A DNA stretch of 64,000 bases, taken from assembly GCA_021464415.1 (NCBI GenBank), contig CM038464.1, positions 52,620,783 through 52,684,782 of the forward strand, read 5' to 3'. Positions 34,277 through 45,973 of this stretch are shown here, piece after piece. Positions within the stretch are counted from its first letter, which is position 1. The number at the start of each line of letters is the position of its first letter. Made by a program: the position numbers and the translations under genes. The notes under the pieces were generated by a model, which was given only the letters and a program-made list of their open reading frames with translations, was not told the origin of the DNA and did not search any database. Origin of the DNA: Lonicera japonica. Taxonomy: Eukaryota; Streptophyta; Magnoliopsida; Dipsacales; Caprifoliaceae.

Positions 34277-37200
34277 TGTGAGAATCCGCAAATGCGACCC
34301 CGGGTCTCGTCCCCATTCGGTTGGGCGTCTGAAACGTCGGAACGAATTTCGTCATTCCATTTGCTGGAGTATTTTGATAATTCACATCACATGTCCCTAT
34401 GTTTTATTTGTAGATGCAAAGGGGTGGACAAAAAGGGTCGTGTAAGAGGGAATTCAGCCTTTCTTTACAGTCGCCAGTACGTTTTACGAGAATTCCGCCC
34501 TTTCGGTCTCTAATGTCTTTTATATGACAAAAAGGCTTTTACTGACAATCTACTATTTTCGTGAAAACCCTAATTTTAAGAGGGAACCTCTGTGTTCCGG
34601 CAATGTTTATAGAAATACAAATACAACAAGAGTTTGTTTTTAGAAGCCTTTCTTTACACGGATTTTTGATTTATTTGAAAAAAAGTTTGTCTTGTATTGG
34701 AATTACAATATGGAAACCTTGAAGGGAGGACATATCACAATTCTATAGGGTTCGGAAACGGTTGATAATATATTACGGTTTGGGAAGGTGTTGAAAAAGC
34801 ACCAATAAGTTTATTCATTCTGAATAACGCCCAGATATATAATTTTCGGACTTTCTTTCTCGAGAATAATAATAAGAAAAAAATATAATACGGCAGAGTG
34901 GTCTTTTATATGTCAGAGACGGGATTATTCTATGATAATTCTTTGAAAAACTTGGATGCCAATAATTCTTTTACTGACAATCTACTATTTTCTAAGTGAA
35001 ACCCCTAATTTTGGGAAAACGGGGAAAGGGATGAAAACGTTTGTACTCTGCCCATCATCCAAAATAATGTTCATAAATAGAAAGAGTTTAATACAACCAA
35101 GATCCAATGTTTAGTTTTGAGAAATACAAATACAAGTGTCTATATAGGTTTTATATAGAAAATAGTTTGTTTTTAGAGGGCAAAACCCAATAGTTTTACC
35201 GTGTTACCTTTTCCTTCCCTTTCTCAGCCAAATCTCACATAACGATATAAACCTACTTAATACACGATTTTTCTCGTACATATACCGATTTTTGTATCTA
35301 TTATTTATTTGAAAAAAGTGTTGTTCTCACAACCAAACCACGATCTTGTATCGGCTATCAAATTAATTCAATATGGAATTGGAACTCTTGTATCATTATT
35401 CTCACTAAAAGGGAGTTCAAGATATGATACAATACAGATAATATAAACAATTCACATCCACAACACAACATATCACAATCTAGTTTCTCCCCGCGGTCTG
35501 ACCAGGCCCAGAACAGAAACAGATGGGATATATGTCTCCTCCAGGTGGGGAGTGGAGTTTTTAATTCCTAACCCACGCGAAGTAAGTTTACAAACCACAT
35601 ATCGGTCCGGATACCCTATTTTGAAAATAGGATTTTATCCGGTTGATAACCAAGGACACAATATACTTACTCTTTTGGTTTTGAAAATGGTTTTATCACG
35701 GGGAGCTAGGGCATATCATCATATCTTTTGTAACATACATCACATTCATTCATTTCCCACAATGAATATCATCATCATCATCAATCATAAAACGGCATCA
35801 CATATATAATCATAGCCCACTCATCCATTCATCATCATCATCAACTACTTTGTAACATATATAATTTGGCCCACTCATCCAATAAGTTTATTCAAATAAA
35901 ATGTATACTCCATGTTTATCGACTGATCATTCTCATAATAACAATTGATTCGGAAGTAAACCTCACATGTGAAGTATTCAACTACGTATATGTTCCAGAT
36001 ATATAATTTAAATACTAGTCTCATTACGTGTTTTAGGGATACTCACTTTCAAGCCATGTATTGGTTGTTATGAATTTACCTACCAATCCCGAGGTGTCCG
36101 TGTCCGAGAATCCGTGCCCTAATAATAAAGAGTTTCGAGAAAAACTCTCGTTAAGTGCCTAGCTCGCTCCACGCAAATACGGCAGAGCTCCCCTTAGTGG
36201 ATTCTCACCACACATACCATAAATAATCCCCGGCTAGTGGATAATGTATCTCTATCATTATTAACCCACAATCATCCATCTTAAGCACAAGATTAAAAAC
36301 CCCAATTTATAAGCCATCTTCGGAGTTAGTTTCACATACCTCTAGCTACGCATCTAAATCGAACTAGAATTCACGCTGTAGGAGTGATAATCTATCAATA
36401 TCTTCATTAATCAGAATTATCTAGCCCAAGTCCCAAGAGATGCAAACAACACATGCTTTTGATCAAAATCCCCAATTTGTACGACTCTAATTCATCAATC
36501 AAACTTTGAAAAACGTTTTATTACTAGTGTCCCCACCTTAGACAAGCCGAACCCGCAAGTTGATGAAGTGAGAGCCGTATAGATCCAACGCAAGCTCCAA
36601 CGAAGGAAGAAAGCAAGAAAGATAATTGAAGGAGAAAGCTTCGGGACACATTTTGGAAATGAGAGATGTGCAGATCTCTTATCTCTCTCTCGAGAATCTC
36701 CCTCTGTCCCTCTCTATGTTGGATGCTCGAATGGAGAGCTGGGGTGTTAAATGCTTAAAAAGTTAAAAACTAGAACTTAATGAACCAGATATATGGGTCC
36801 CCCAGCCATGAAATAACTCTTGGAGGACCTTCAATGGCCCCTTCATGATCCATGGAAGTGCAACAGCAAATGCCATGAAACGGACCTCGAAACGGGAATC
36901 TCAACTCGGCCAAAACCGAAAGTTGTAGAGGGAAAAGAAATGAAAACGTGGCCGAAAACGGGGTGTTGGCATCGGATGAAGAAGTTATTTAGTTGGTAGT
37001 ACTCGGGAAAGATCGAACCACCCGTCGCGATCATACCCTCAAACTAAATATAACTAACGACATACTAGAACTATTCTACGAAGGGCCAAATGCTCGCTCT
37101 CTGGGATTAAGCATACCGGGCTTAAGAGAAGGTCAACGCGGAAAAGAAACACGTATTACGACATAGTGTACAATGTCGCGCGACAAACGGCTGAAGTGAT

Positions 37201-37446
37201 GTTTCTGATAGACTGATGTGTCAGAGAGTGGATGGTCTGGTGTTAGAAGGGATTGTCGCGCGACATAGTGGGATTGTCGCGCGACAATGTGATATGTCGT
37301 GCGACAATCTCTCTTAAAAATAGGTTTGTTGGCCAACAAACCCTTTCGGGGTAGTTTCGGGTGCTCGGGTGGGTCCCGGACCTAAAAACAGTAGTTTTCG
37401 AAGGTCGTTAGGGTTCTTGCGGGGGTCATGGATCGGGGTGTCTACA
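34277..37446 (-). mobile_element. 3' LTR of the Tat element (3170 bp, rearranged)
   Basis: On the plus strand it starts TGTGAGAATCCGC and ends GGGTGTCTACA, like the other LTR, but it is twice as long. Bases 34277-34425 and about 37160-37446 align simply with the other LTR. Between them, 34426-34905 is a compressed series of blocks from the other LTR. From 34906 the sequence goes back and runs through the same blocks again with extra DNA between them. Palindromes TGTCGCGCGACA lie at 37174, 37254 and 37275, with TGTCGTGCGACA at 37295. Confidence 0.85.
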
Positions 37447-37679
37447 GACCCTCTCGACTCAAGCTCCTTGCTTGCAAGGAATTGAGGCGACTGGAAATGA
37501 TCTATGGCTCCCGCAAGAACTCTAAGGAAGTGTGTGTTATGCAAAAAGTGTTCGTGATCGCTTTCGGAGAGGGCTTGTGTTTGGTTTTGCCTCCGGAGAG
37601 GGCTTTTGTTACCTCATTGCCTCTTTCGAGGGCTTTTATTTGCTCCACTCTCCTTAGATGGGAGGACTACCATTGATCC

Positions 37680-37970
37680 ACTTTGCGCCTCAGGTGGGAG
37701 GACTGCACTGTGCCTCTCTGGGAGGGCTTCGCCTCAGGTGAGAGGACTACCATTGCTACACTGTGCCTCTCTGGGAGGGTTTTGCCTCAGGTGGGAGGAC
37801 TACCATTGCTACACTGTGCCTCTCTGGGAGGGCTTCGCCTCAGGTGGGAGGACTACCATTGCTACATTGTGCCTCTCTGGGAGGGCTTTGCTCTTCTTGC
37901 CCCAGGTGGGAGGACTACCATTGCTACACTGTGCCTCTCTGGAAGGGCTTTTGATCTGTAAGAAGAAAGA
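37680..37970 (+). repeat. 53-bp tandem repeat, about five copies
   Basis: The unit has GGAGGACTACCATTGCTACA and CTGTGCCTCTCTGGGAGGGC. Successive copies start near 37741, 37794, 37847 and 37909 (the last step has a 9-bp insert), with partial copies before. It lies just inside the 3' LTR, upstream of accessory gene 1. Because 53 is not a multiple of three, it opens overlapping frames in every register; none looks real. Confidence 0.9.
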
Positions 37971-38892
37971 AAATTGCCCCTGGGAGGGCTTTCGTGAGTA
38001 ATTTTGCCTCTGGCGAGGGCTTGTGTTTGTGATTTGCCTCTGGCGAGGGCTTGTGTTGTACTCTGGTAAATTTAATCTTTGTCTCTCTTAGACTGCTAGA
38101 GTGAGAGAGAGATTTTCGCGAGGGTGAAAAGAGCTTCTCGAGGTCTAATCTGTTATCTGGATGTCCGTTTTCCTGTATCTTTCTGAACTTTACTCTCATG
38201 TTTTCCTCGAGTGAGGATACTTCTCTCAAAGGGCAGTTTTCGGATTTCTCTTGCTCTCCGCAGAGTGATGTTTCGAGGATTTCCAAACCATCTCTTCTGT
38301 ATCGTGCTGAAAAGAAAATTTGTTTGAAAGTTCAATCTCTGATCTCTGTTCTCTTCTTATTTTTCTCTTTTGGTGGGCCCACATCGTATTCTATTTTTCG
38401 ATGCCCTTATTTCTCCCTCTTTTTGGGAAAGACTTTTCCTGACCTTCTTTGTTTCTGACTAGGAGTCTTTTTATCCCTTTATTGCGATCAGGAGCCTTAC
38501 TCACCCAAAACGAAGCCCTGAGTTGGTTTTGGCCTAGCTGTCACTTTTGGTGTGGCTCTCCCTGTCACTCTGCATTTCTGTTTCTCTCGCTTGCCTTGGG
38601 CGTTCATGCGGGTTCTTTCTCTTTTCTACTCTTTCAATTTTTTCTATTCCCGTCTTATTTTGATATTCTGTTTTTTCTCCTTGATGGTCTCGGTCCTTCT
38701 GTGAGATCAGAGACTACTTTAACCGTTTGTATTTTGTTCTCGCTTTTTCGGAGAGATGGATTTTGGAAGTCCACCTTGAATTTTTATCCTGGGTGTGCAG
38801 TTTTTAGCAATTTTTTCGAAAACTGCTTCTCTGGAGTACCCCTGCAAGAGATAAAATGAGACAAAGGTCAAAAAATCAGGGGAGGGGGGGAT
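37971..38892 (+). other. Spacer upstream of accessory gene 1
   Basis: Further degenerate GAGGGCTTxTGTTTG units continue to about 38055. The rest is T-rich with weak open frames (for example 38449-38859) that show no domain. It may hold distal promoter sequence. Confidence 0.45.
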
Positions 38893-38976
38893 TGTCGCGC
38901 GACACTTCGGTGTCTGGCTCTTTGTCACGCGACAATGTGGCCATTTGTCTCGCGACAATCCTCTTCACTATATAAG
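38893..38976 (+). promoter_or_regulatory. Promoter of accessory gene 1: three palindromes and a TATA box
   Basis: TGTCGCGCGACA (38893-38904), TGTCACGCGACA (38923-38934) and TGTCTCGCGACA (38946-38957) are followed by TATATAAG at 38969-38976, 12 bp beyond the third palindrome. A CT-rich leader (39000-39050) leads to the start codon about 140 bp downstream. Confidence 0.8.
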
Positions 38977-39113
38977 TCCCTTGCTGAGCTCATTCCACCT
39001 CATTCTCTCCTTTCTCTTTCTCTCTCTAGCCCTCCTTCTCTCTTCTCCTAAGCGCGGAAGCCCTGCCGCTTTTCTGACTTCTTCGATTTTTCTCACATAT
39101 TCCATATACATGG

Positions 39114-42100
39114 ATGGACCCTGCACATCCTGATAAACTGGAGGGTGACCAGGAGGAGGTCACTTTTACTGACGCTCAGGGCGTTCTTCACTGCAGCCCT
39201 CACCACGACGACTGGGCGGACCTTGATTGGTACGGTGAGGATGGGGTAGACCGCGGTCGGACGGTGGTCTACCGAGATGTTACCCGAGCTGCTCCGGTCC
39301 CGGACGTTCCGTGGCTCTTGATGGAGCCTGTTTCTCACAAAATTCGGCGTCGATCTCTGGTATGTCTTCTTTTTATTCGTTCGTTTATTTCGGTCGTTTC
39401 CTGCATGTTATTTAAACAAATGTTAATATGCATGTCTGCCTAGAAATAACATCCGATTTTAGTGAACACATACTTTTACTTGTGATACCCTTTATGCATT
39501 AAAAAATTACATAATTTACCCCTATATCTCTCATAATTACACCAAAGTACCCTCAGGTTTTGAAAAATTACATAATTTACCCCTATAACCCCATATCTCT
39601 CATAATTACACCAAAGTACCCTCATGTTTTGGAAAATTACATAATTTACCCCTATAACCCTATATCTCTTATAATTACACCAAAGTACCCTCAGGTTTGT
39701 AAAATTACATAATTTACCCCTATAACCCCATATCTCTCATAATTACACCAAAGTACCCTCAGGTTTGGAAAATTACATAATTTACCCCTATAACCCCATA
39801 TCTCTCATAATTACACCAAAGTACCCTCAGGTTTGGAAAATTACATAATTTACCCCTATAACCCCATATCTCTCATAATTACACCAAAGTACCCTCAGGT
39901 TTGGAAAATTACATAATTTACCCTTATAACCCAATATCTCTCATAATTACACCAAAGTACCCTCAGGTTTGGAAAATTACATAATTTACCCCTATAACCC
40001 TATATCTCTCATAATTACACCAAAGTACCCTCAGGTTTGGAAAATTACATAATTTACCTTTATAACCCAATATTTCTCATAATTACACCAAAGTACCCTT
40101 AGGTTTGGAAAATTACATAATTTACCCCTATAATCTCATATCTCTCATAATTACACCAAAGTACCCTCAGGTTTTGAAAAATTACATAATTTATCCCTAT
40201 GAACCTATATCTCTTATAGTTACACCAAAGTACCCTCAAGTTTGGAAAATTACATAATTTACCCCTATAACCCTATATCTCTCATAATTACACCAAAGTA
40301 CCCTCAGGTTTGGAAAATGGAAAATTACATAATTTACCCTTATAACCCAATATCTCTCATAATTACACCAAAGTACCCTCAGGTTTGGAAAATTACATAA
40401 TTTACCCCTATAACCCTATATCTCTCATAATTACACCAAAGTACCCTCATGTTTGGAAAATTACATAATTTACCTTTATAATCCAATATTTCTCATAATT
40501 ACACCAAAGTACCCTTAGGTTTGGAAAATTACATAATTTACCCCTATAATCCCATATCTCTCATAATTACACCAAAGTACCCTCAGGTTTTGAAAAATTA
40601 CATAATTTATCCCTATAAACCTATATCTCTTATAGTTACACCAAAGTACCCTCAGGTTTGGAAAATTACATAATTTACCCCTATAACCTTATATCTCTCA
40701 TAATTACACCAAAGCACCCTCAGGTTTGGAAAATTACATAATTTACCCTTATAACCCAATATCTCTCATAATTACACTAAAGTACCCTCAGGTTTAGAAA
40801 ATTACATAATTTACCCTTATAGCCCAATATCTCTCATAATTACACCAAAGTACCCTCAGGTTTTGGAAAATTACATAATTTACGCATATAACTCTATATC
40901 TCTCATAATTACACCAAAGTACCCTCAAGTTTGGAAAATTACATAATTTACCCTTATAACCCAATATCTCTCATAATTACACCAAAGTACCATCAGGTTT
41001 AGAAAATTACATAATTTACCCCTATAACCCTATATCTCTCATAATTACACCAAAGTACCATCAGGTTTTGGAAAATTACATAATTTACCCCTATAACCCT
41101 ATATCTCTCATAATTACACCAAAGTACCCTAAGGTTTGGAAAATTACATAATTTACCCCTATAACCCCATATCTCTCATAATTACACCAAAGTACCCTCA
41201 TAATCCTGTACTCGTTCTTTTTGTCTGTAGTGGGTTGGCCGTGGGTGGGGTTCCCCCAACACCATTTCCTTAGAGTGGCGACAGGCACCGGCTCCTGTTC
41301 AGGAGTTGCTCTTTGCGACTCCTTTTGGTTCTTTGTTCGATGCCCTCTCGGAGCGGGTGTCTAGAGCAGCTGTGTTGGTGTCGGCTCTAGCCTGTCACTA
41401 GTGGGACACCACTCATACCTTTCACTGGAGCTGGGGGGAGATGACGATGACCCCCTCGACTTATTTGCTTTGACCGGGATTCCTTCGGGGGGGGTCCCTA
41501 TACAGATCGATGTCCCCTTGCGTCAGACAGCAGAGGGCATTGTTGGTGCACTAGGATGGTTCCCGGAGCGACAGAGTTCCGGTGATACGATTCCTCGGGC
41601 TGTCTTGGTTACGCGGTTAGCCACAGAGAGAGCTCGATTAGTTGCTTCGGGGGTGCCGATGACCCGTCAGGAGGCGCGCCAGTATGCCCGCTTCCTTCTT
41701 TTACTGACGCTCCATGATCTGTTTGAGGCCCGTGGGGGGGACACGGCCCATCTCTGGTGGCTGCCCTATTTCCGGGATTTCAGCCTTATGTTCGACTACG
41801 ATTGGGGCGGTTTTATTCTTGCCGTCCTCTATGATGCTATGGACCAGGTTTTTCGCCACTTAGTCCTGAACCTTAAGGGCTTTTCTTTGCTGTGGGAGGT
41901 ATATACTTTTGTTCCCTTATTTTTGTTCCAGTCCTTTACAGCTGTTTTTCGCCACTTAGTCTCTGAACCTTACTAAGGCTTTTGCTGTTGCTGCTGGAGG
42001 AGGTATCTTAGTGTACAAATTTCTCGTTCCCCGTCTATTTTTGTTCCATTTGCTTCTACGTGTTGATAATTCATATATCCTATTTTAGATGCAAGAGGGT

Positions 42101-44037
42101 TCGTTGAGTTACGTTTTTAGACTGATATTCTTTCTGTTACCGTTTCGGGAACTATATTCTTCATTCCGCCCTTTTCGGAGTGGTTGGTTTTGGATGGCGT
42201 ATACTCTGTTCGTTAGGGTCGCGCCCATCGAGTAGATCTCCTCGTTGAGAATACGGCAGAGGATCAGCTTTTCCTCTTCTCCTAGAATTCACTGATTGCA
42301 TGTTATCGCGGGGAACTACAGGGCTCCCTATGTATACGCGGACTCGAAGAGACACGGAGCTGCTGCCGTCCATGACCTGCTGGAGGAGCAGGTAAATATC
42401 TTAGTATTCTTTATAATAAATAAATTGTAAATAGAATATAAATAACTTAAATAAAATTTTTGTTCTCTTTTGTAGATTGAGTGGGCCCCCTGGGGTGATC
42501 TAGGTCTCCATTTCGGATATGGCCGTGCTCTGACCGCCTCGAGGACCAGGCGGCTGATTAGGGATGAGTACGGCCTTCTTTTTTACTTGGGCGAGAGAGT
42601 TATTCACCAGCATACACCGGCCCAGTGGCCTCGAGTTCCACTATTTCCACCGGTTCTGATAAGGCAGACGGGTGAGATCGATCCGGTGACGGTGCAGGCC
42701 TTGGTTGACGAGCTTGGCTTTTAGACGTTCACTGAGGAGGGAGACTACGCTGCTTTCGCCGCCCGTTACTCGATGAGGGAGCTGAAGGGGACTCGGGGAC
42801 GGGTTTTTTATGAGAGATATCGGGCGTTGGGAGGCGATCCCCATTATATACGAGGACAGACCCACCTAGCTAGGATGGTTCCTAGTCACCTGCCACCTGT
42901 CCCCGATCATAGGGACAACATTTTAGATTCCGAGAATGAGGACCCCGAGGGGGAGAGGGACATTCCTGTTGCTGCTGAGGGTGGTGATAGATCAGGGGGT
43001 GAGGGAGGTGATACGACGGTAGCTCCGGAGTAGCCGCCTCAGACGACACCGTGGAGGAGCAGCGCGCTGAGGGCTTTGAGTTTCCTACCGGCCCTTCTGT
43101 GTCTCCGAAGGTCCTTTACGATGCTGCCGAGGCTGCTGAGGGGAGAGCAGGATTTTTCGAGCGGTCCTGGGAGCCTGCGGACCTTGGGGCGGATTATGAG
43201 CAGTTTGGGCGGACCCCTCCTACTGCGGCGACTACTCCTTCTAGTGGGGTCCTGCCTTTGAGAGCGATGGCTATGGTGGATCCTCCAGGTGTCCGTACCT
43301 ACGCTACACTGACCCCTCTTCCGTCGACTGCTATGGGCCCTCCAGCCCGATCACCAGGTCTGGCGGCTCATCTTCTCGCCCTCTTTTGTTCCCTATTCGC
43401 GATGAGGGAGGGTCTACTTCCGCTGATGTTCCGGCGGGGTCGTCTATTCCTTGGGTAGATCTACCTCCACTTCCTAGAGATATCTCTTATGTCGGCGCCG
43501 ATTTACGTCGATACACTGTCCCGGAGTATCCTCTTCCTGAGGATGCTTTTGACTACTTGGGTGGTCGCCCTGGTGATGAGGTACTTACTTCAACTTCTCT
43601 TGATACTTTTATATCTATATTTATTTATCTTGACTGTGCTGATTCTCTTATCTTATGTCTTTTACAGCGGGTGAGTGTACGGGTGGCGGATCTGCGGGCT
43701 TGGCATGCCCAGTATCTCTACGGCTGGAACCTGCTCCAGTACGTCGGTCGAGACCCTCCAGCATACATGCGTGACTATCAGAGGGCTATTAACGTTTCTT
43801 TACGGCCGGACGACCCCCTGACTTCTTTTTATGCCCGAACGGAGTCTCGGAGGAAGTAGTAGTCGGACCTCCAGGCGTTCTCGGTCCTCGGTGATCCGTC
43901 CTACAGCTCCTGTCCAGTCGACGGGGCCCTCCCAGGCGGCAGTTCCTCCTACTCAAGGCGTCCTAGTGGTTGACTTTACTCCCGAGAAGGGCTCGGGTGA
44001 TAGTGGGAGCGTGTCAAAACGTGCTCGAGTAGATTAG
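39114..44037 (+). pseudogene. Antisense accessory gene 1: plant mobile domain (PMD, aminotransferase-like) protein with introns
   Basis: Likely exons: 39114-39359, 41230-41899, about 42160-42391, 42476-43580 and 43678-44037, with GT..AG junctions. The PMD signature is clear: WDTTHTFHWSWGEMTMTP, then LTGIPSGG, RFLLLLTLHDLFEARGGDTA, HLWWLPYFRDF and YDWGGFILAVLYDAMDQ, followed later by YLGERVIHQHTPAQ. The C-terminus is Ser/Arg-rich and ends SKRARVD, NLS-like. Breaks: TAG 41398-41400, a one-base loss in a C-run near 41455, TAG 42722, TAG 43031 and two later frame changes. PMD proteins of hosts act in gene silencing and development; the role in an element is unknown. The first ATG of the transcript (39110) opens a 7-codon frame. 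Confidence 0.75.
39511..41205 (+). repeat. 68-bp tandem array, about 25 copies, with six-unit higher-order repeats
   Basis: The unit runs from ATTACATAATTTACCCCTAT through CATATCTCTCATAATTACAC to CAAAGTACCCTCAGGTTTGG, with a 67-69 bp period. Variant units recur in the same order 416 bp apart (for example TTACCTTTATAA at 40055 and 40471, and CTTATAGTTACACC in both blocks), so a block of six units was duplicated. The array fills most of the first intron of the PMD gene (39360-41229). Confidence 0.95.
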
Positions 44038-44378
44038 CTTTTTCTTTTCTGCACTTTTGTTAGTTAGGTAACAGATATGTAGTTTTTATTTTTATAGACT
44101 TGTTTTTAGACAGAAATTTAGTTTTGAAAACTGTTTTTTCATTGGATTTATGAAAATTTTTATTTGTGTCTGTTGATATACTATTATTTTATGGAAGGTA
44201 TATATATATATACATATATATAAGTCAGTGATTTAGGAGCTATACCTTGTAGCGTAGTGACACATATGATTCTTGCAAAAGAATAAAGTGAGAACAAGAA
44301 TGCATCCAGAAGTGATTCTTTTGGCAAGGATGACTCTTATGTGTAAGGAAAACAAAATAGGGTAACCCTAAATGGGAT
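44038..44378. other. Spacer between the two accessory genes
   Basis: Non-coding, AT-rich, with an (AT)n run near 44200-44222. It would hold the 3' UTR of the PMD gene and the upstream part of the DUF7745-like promoter. Confidence 0.5.
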
Positions 44379-44456
44379 TGTCGAGCGACAATCTCTTCTG
44401 GGTATGGGTTTATCGCGCGACAAACAGGCAAAGGACCATTTTTTTTGCTATAAATA
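44379..44456 (+). promoter_or_regulatory. Promoter of accessory gene 2: two palindromes and a TATA box
   Basis: TGTCGAGCGACA (44379-44390) and TATCGCGCGACA (44411-44422) are each one base away from the LTR palindrome. TATAAATA follows at 44449-44456, 27 bp beyond the second palindrome. The ATG is 41 bp downstream of the TATA box, in the context CCAAAAAAATG. Confidence 0.75.
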
Positions 44457-44496
44457 CAGCCATCTTCCTTCCTTCATCCCCACACCTTCCAAAAAA

Positions 44497-45753
44497 ATGT
44501 CTTCTTATCGCACAAATTCTGATTTCTCTTATGTTAAAGCCCGAGATGCTCTGATATCTTCTGAAAACGGCTTAAACTTCGGTGCCTTTAGCCCTTTAGC
44601 GGGCTGGTGCCATTGTCCTGTAGATTTTTCCTTTCTGTTAGGTGCTTTATATTTCTGGAGCCCTGCGGATCATCTTTTCTATTTTGGGCTAGATGAGCTC
44701 TGTCTTACTTACGAGGAGTTTTCCTAGCTGTTACGTTCTGACGTCCGTCTCCCGATGGCAGTTCCTATAGAAGAAATCAGTCCTCGAGATATGCTAATTG
44801 CCTTGTTAGTCATTCCCCAAGCAGCCTGTGATGGTTTTATTACAGACGGACTCCTTAACCTCTATAAAATGGTGAGGTTCTTTCATCGTTACGAAGAGAG
44901 AGCCTCTTATGGCGTGGGGCGTACTGCGGCGGCCTTGATCTGTCTTGTTTCTGACATGTTACTGGTGACAGGTTCTTCTCGTGTTGATCCGACTATTCTG
45001 AGTTTGATTTACCATGCCAGAAATAGAGAGTCCATAGTGCATATTGTTCTTGCCGAGACTCTGAATGGTCTTGACGATATTCAAAGGGGGGCTTCACCCT
45101 TCTTCAGGGGGAGTCCGCGCTTGCTATACATGTGGCTGTTGGAGCGTTTCCAATCGGTGGATTTCAACGGGGTTCGGCTCGATAATTCGACACATTTCTT
45201 CCATCGTCCTCTCTTTGGTGCTTTGACCATGTCTTCCTCTGATTGGACGGTGTGGTTTTCGGAGAATTTTTAGGCTATCCGGTGGAACATTCCTTGGTGG
45301 AAACTGAGGGCGATGGTGCTTAGTACAGGGGGTCAGAACTACGTTCGGCTCCGCGGGCTCTGATTTACCTCCTTTTATCTCCTAGGACGTCTTCTTCGTC
45401 AGTTCAACGTTCCTCAAGACATTCCCCTTGGTCTGAACAACTTCTCTTCTGAGTCCAAATTTGTGACCCCGCATGTTTCTTTATCGGTAGAGAGGATGTG
45501 GCGAGCCCGACTAACTCGTTAGTTCAACTATGCTCGCTTTGGTATTACCAGGCCCCTCCGGGCTGACATTATCCGCTCTTGCTGGCAATCTCTAGAAGGA
45601 GAGCTGATTGATGACCCCTTTCAAATGGAGTGGTTCCGATTCATGGATGCCGGGACTGCTGATGATAACATTGTCTTTGCGTATTAGATCCTGGCCGAGG
45701 CTCGTATTGATTTGGCCACTGAGGACCCGGTGTGGCCAACCCCTAGGGATTAG
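44497..45753 (+). pseudogene. Antisense accessory gene 2: DUF7745-like protein, five in-frame stops
   Basis: From ATG 44497 to TAG 45751-45753 the frame is continuous over 418 codons with no indel, broken only by TAG 44725, TAG 45271, TGA 45361, TAG 45520 and TAG 45685. The pattern matches plant DUF7745 proteins found near retrotransposons: FWSPADHLFYFG and YEEF near residues 60-75, a basic middle, then LAETLNGLDDIQRG and GSPRLLYMWLLERFQ (about residues 188-230). Its function is unknown. It has its own TATA box (44449) and lies opposite to gag-pol. The family call is from memory of the motif pattern and should be tested. Confidence 0.7.
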
Positions 45754-45973
45754 TTTCTTCTGTATGCTGTATCTCCTTTGTAACTTTCGGTGTTCTGAAC
45801 CACCTTAATAATATTCAAGGGACTGTTCTATGGGAAATTTTTTTTTACAATGTTTAAACCAGGCCTGAAGTCACTTCTCAGGTTGCCTACGTTCCCCTTT
45901 TTGACTTTCCAAAAAAACAAAAATTTTGAATTGGGGCTCAGGTCTACGTAGTTCTTATCTGTACATGTTATGC
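45754..45973. other. Spacer between integrase and the antisense DUF7745-like gene
   Basis: Non-coding. It separates two convergent reading directions, so it must hold the 3' ends of both transcripts. AATAATA and T-rich tracts at 45805-45850 are possible signals. Confidence 0.5.

Noticed and set aside
34203..34513. Short open frames in the 3' LTR of the Tat element, with a similar frame at 53606-53809
   Set aside because: They lie in LTR sequence antisense to the element, differ between the two LTRs and contain no domain.
37606..38001. Open frames of 131, 92 and 63 codons with repeated SGRASPQVGGLPLLH-like peptides
   Set aside because: They arise from the 53-bp tandem repeat, which is open in several registers at once; no domain, start context or coding bias supports a protein.
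39511..41205. Regular repeats resembling a CRISPR array
   Set aside because: Units are contiguous variants of one 68-bp monomer with no unique spacers, in plant DNA; it is a satellite-like tandem array.
43051..43674. Several overlapping plus-strand frames in the 3' part of the PMD gene as separate genes
   Set aside because: They are frameshifted pieces of one exon region; the C-terminal low-complexity part of the PMD protein explains them.
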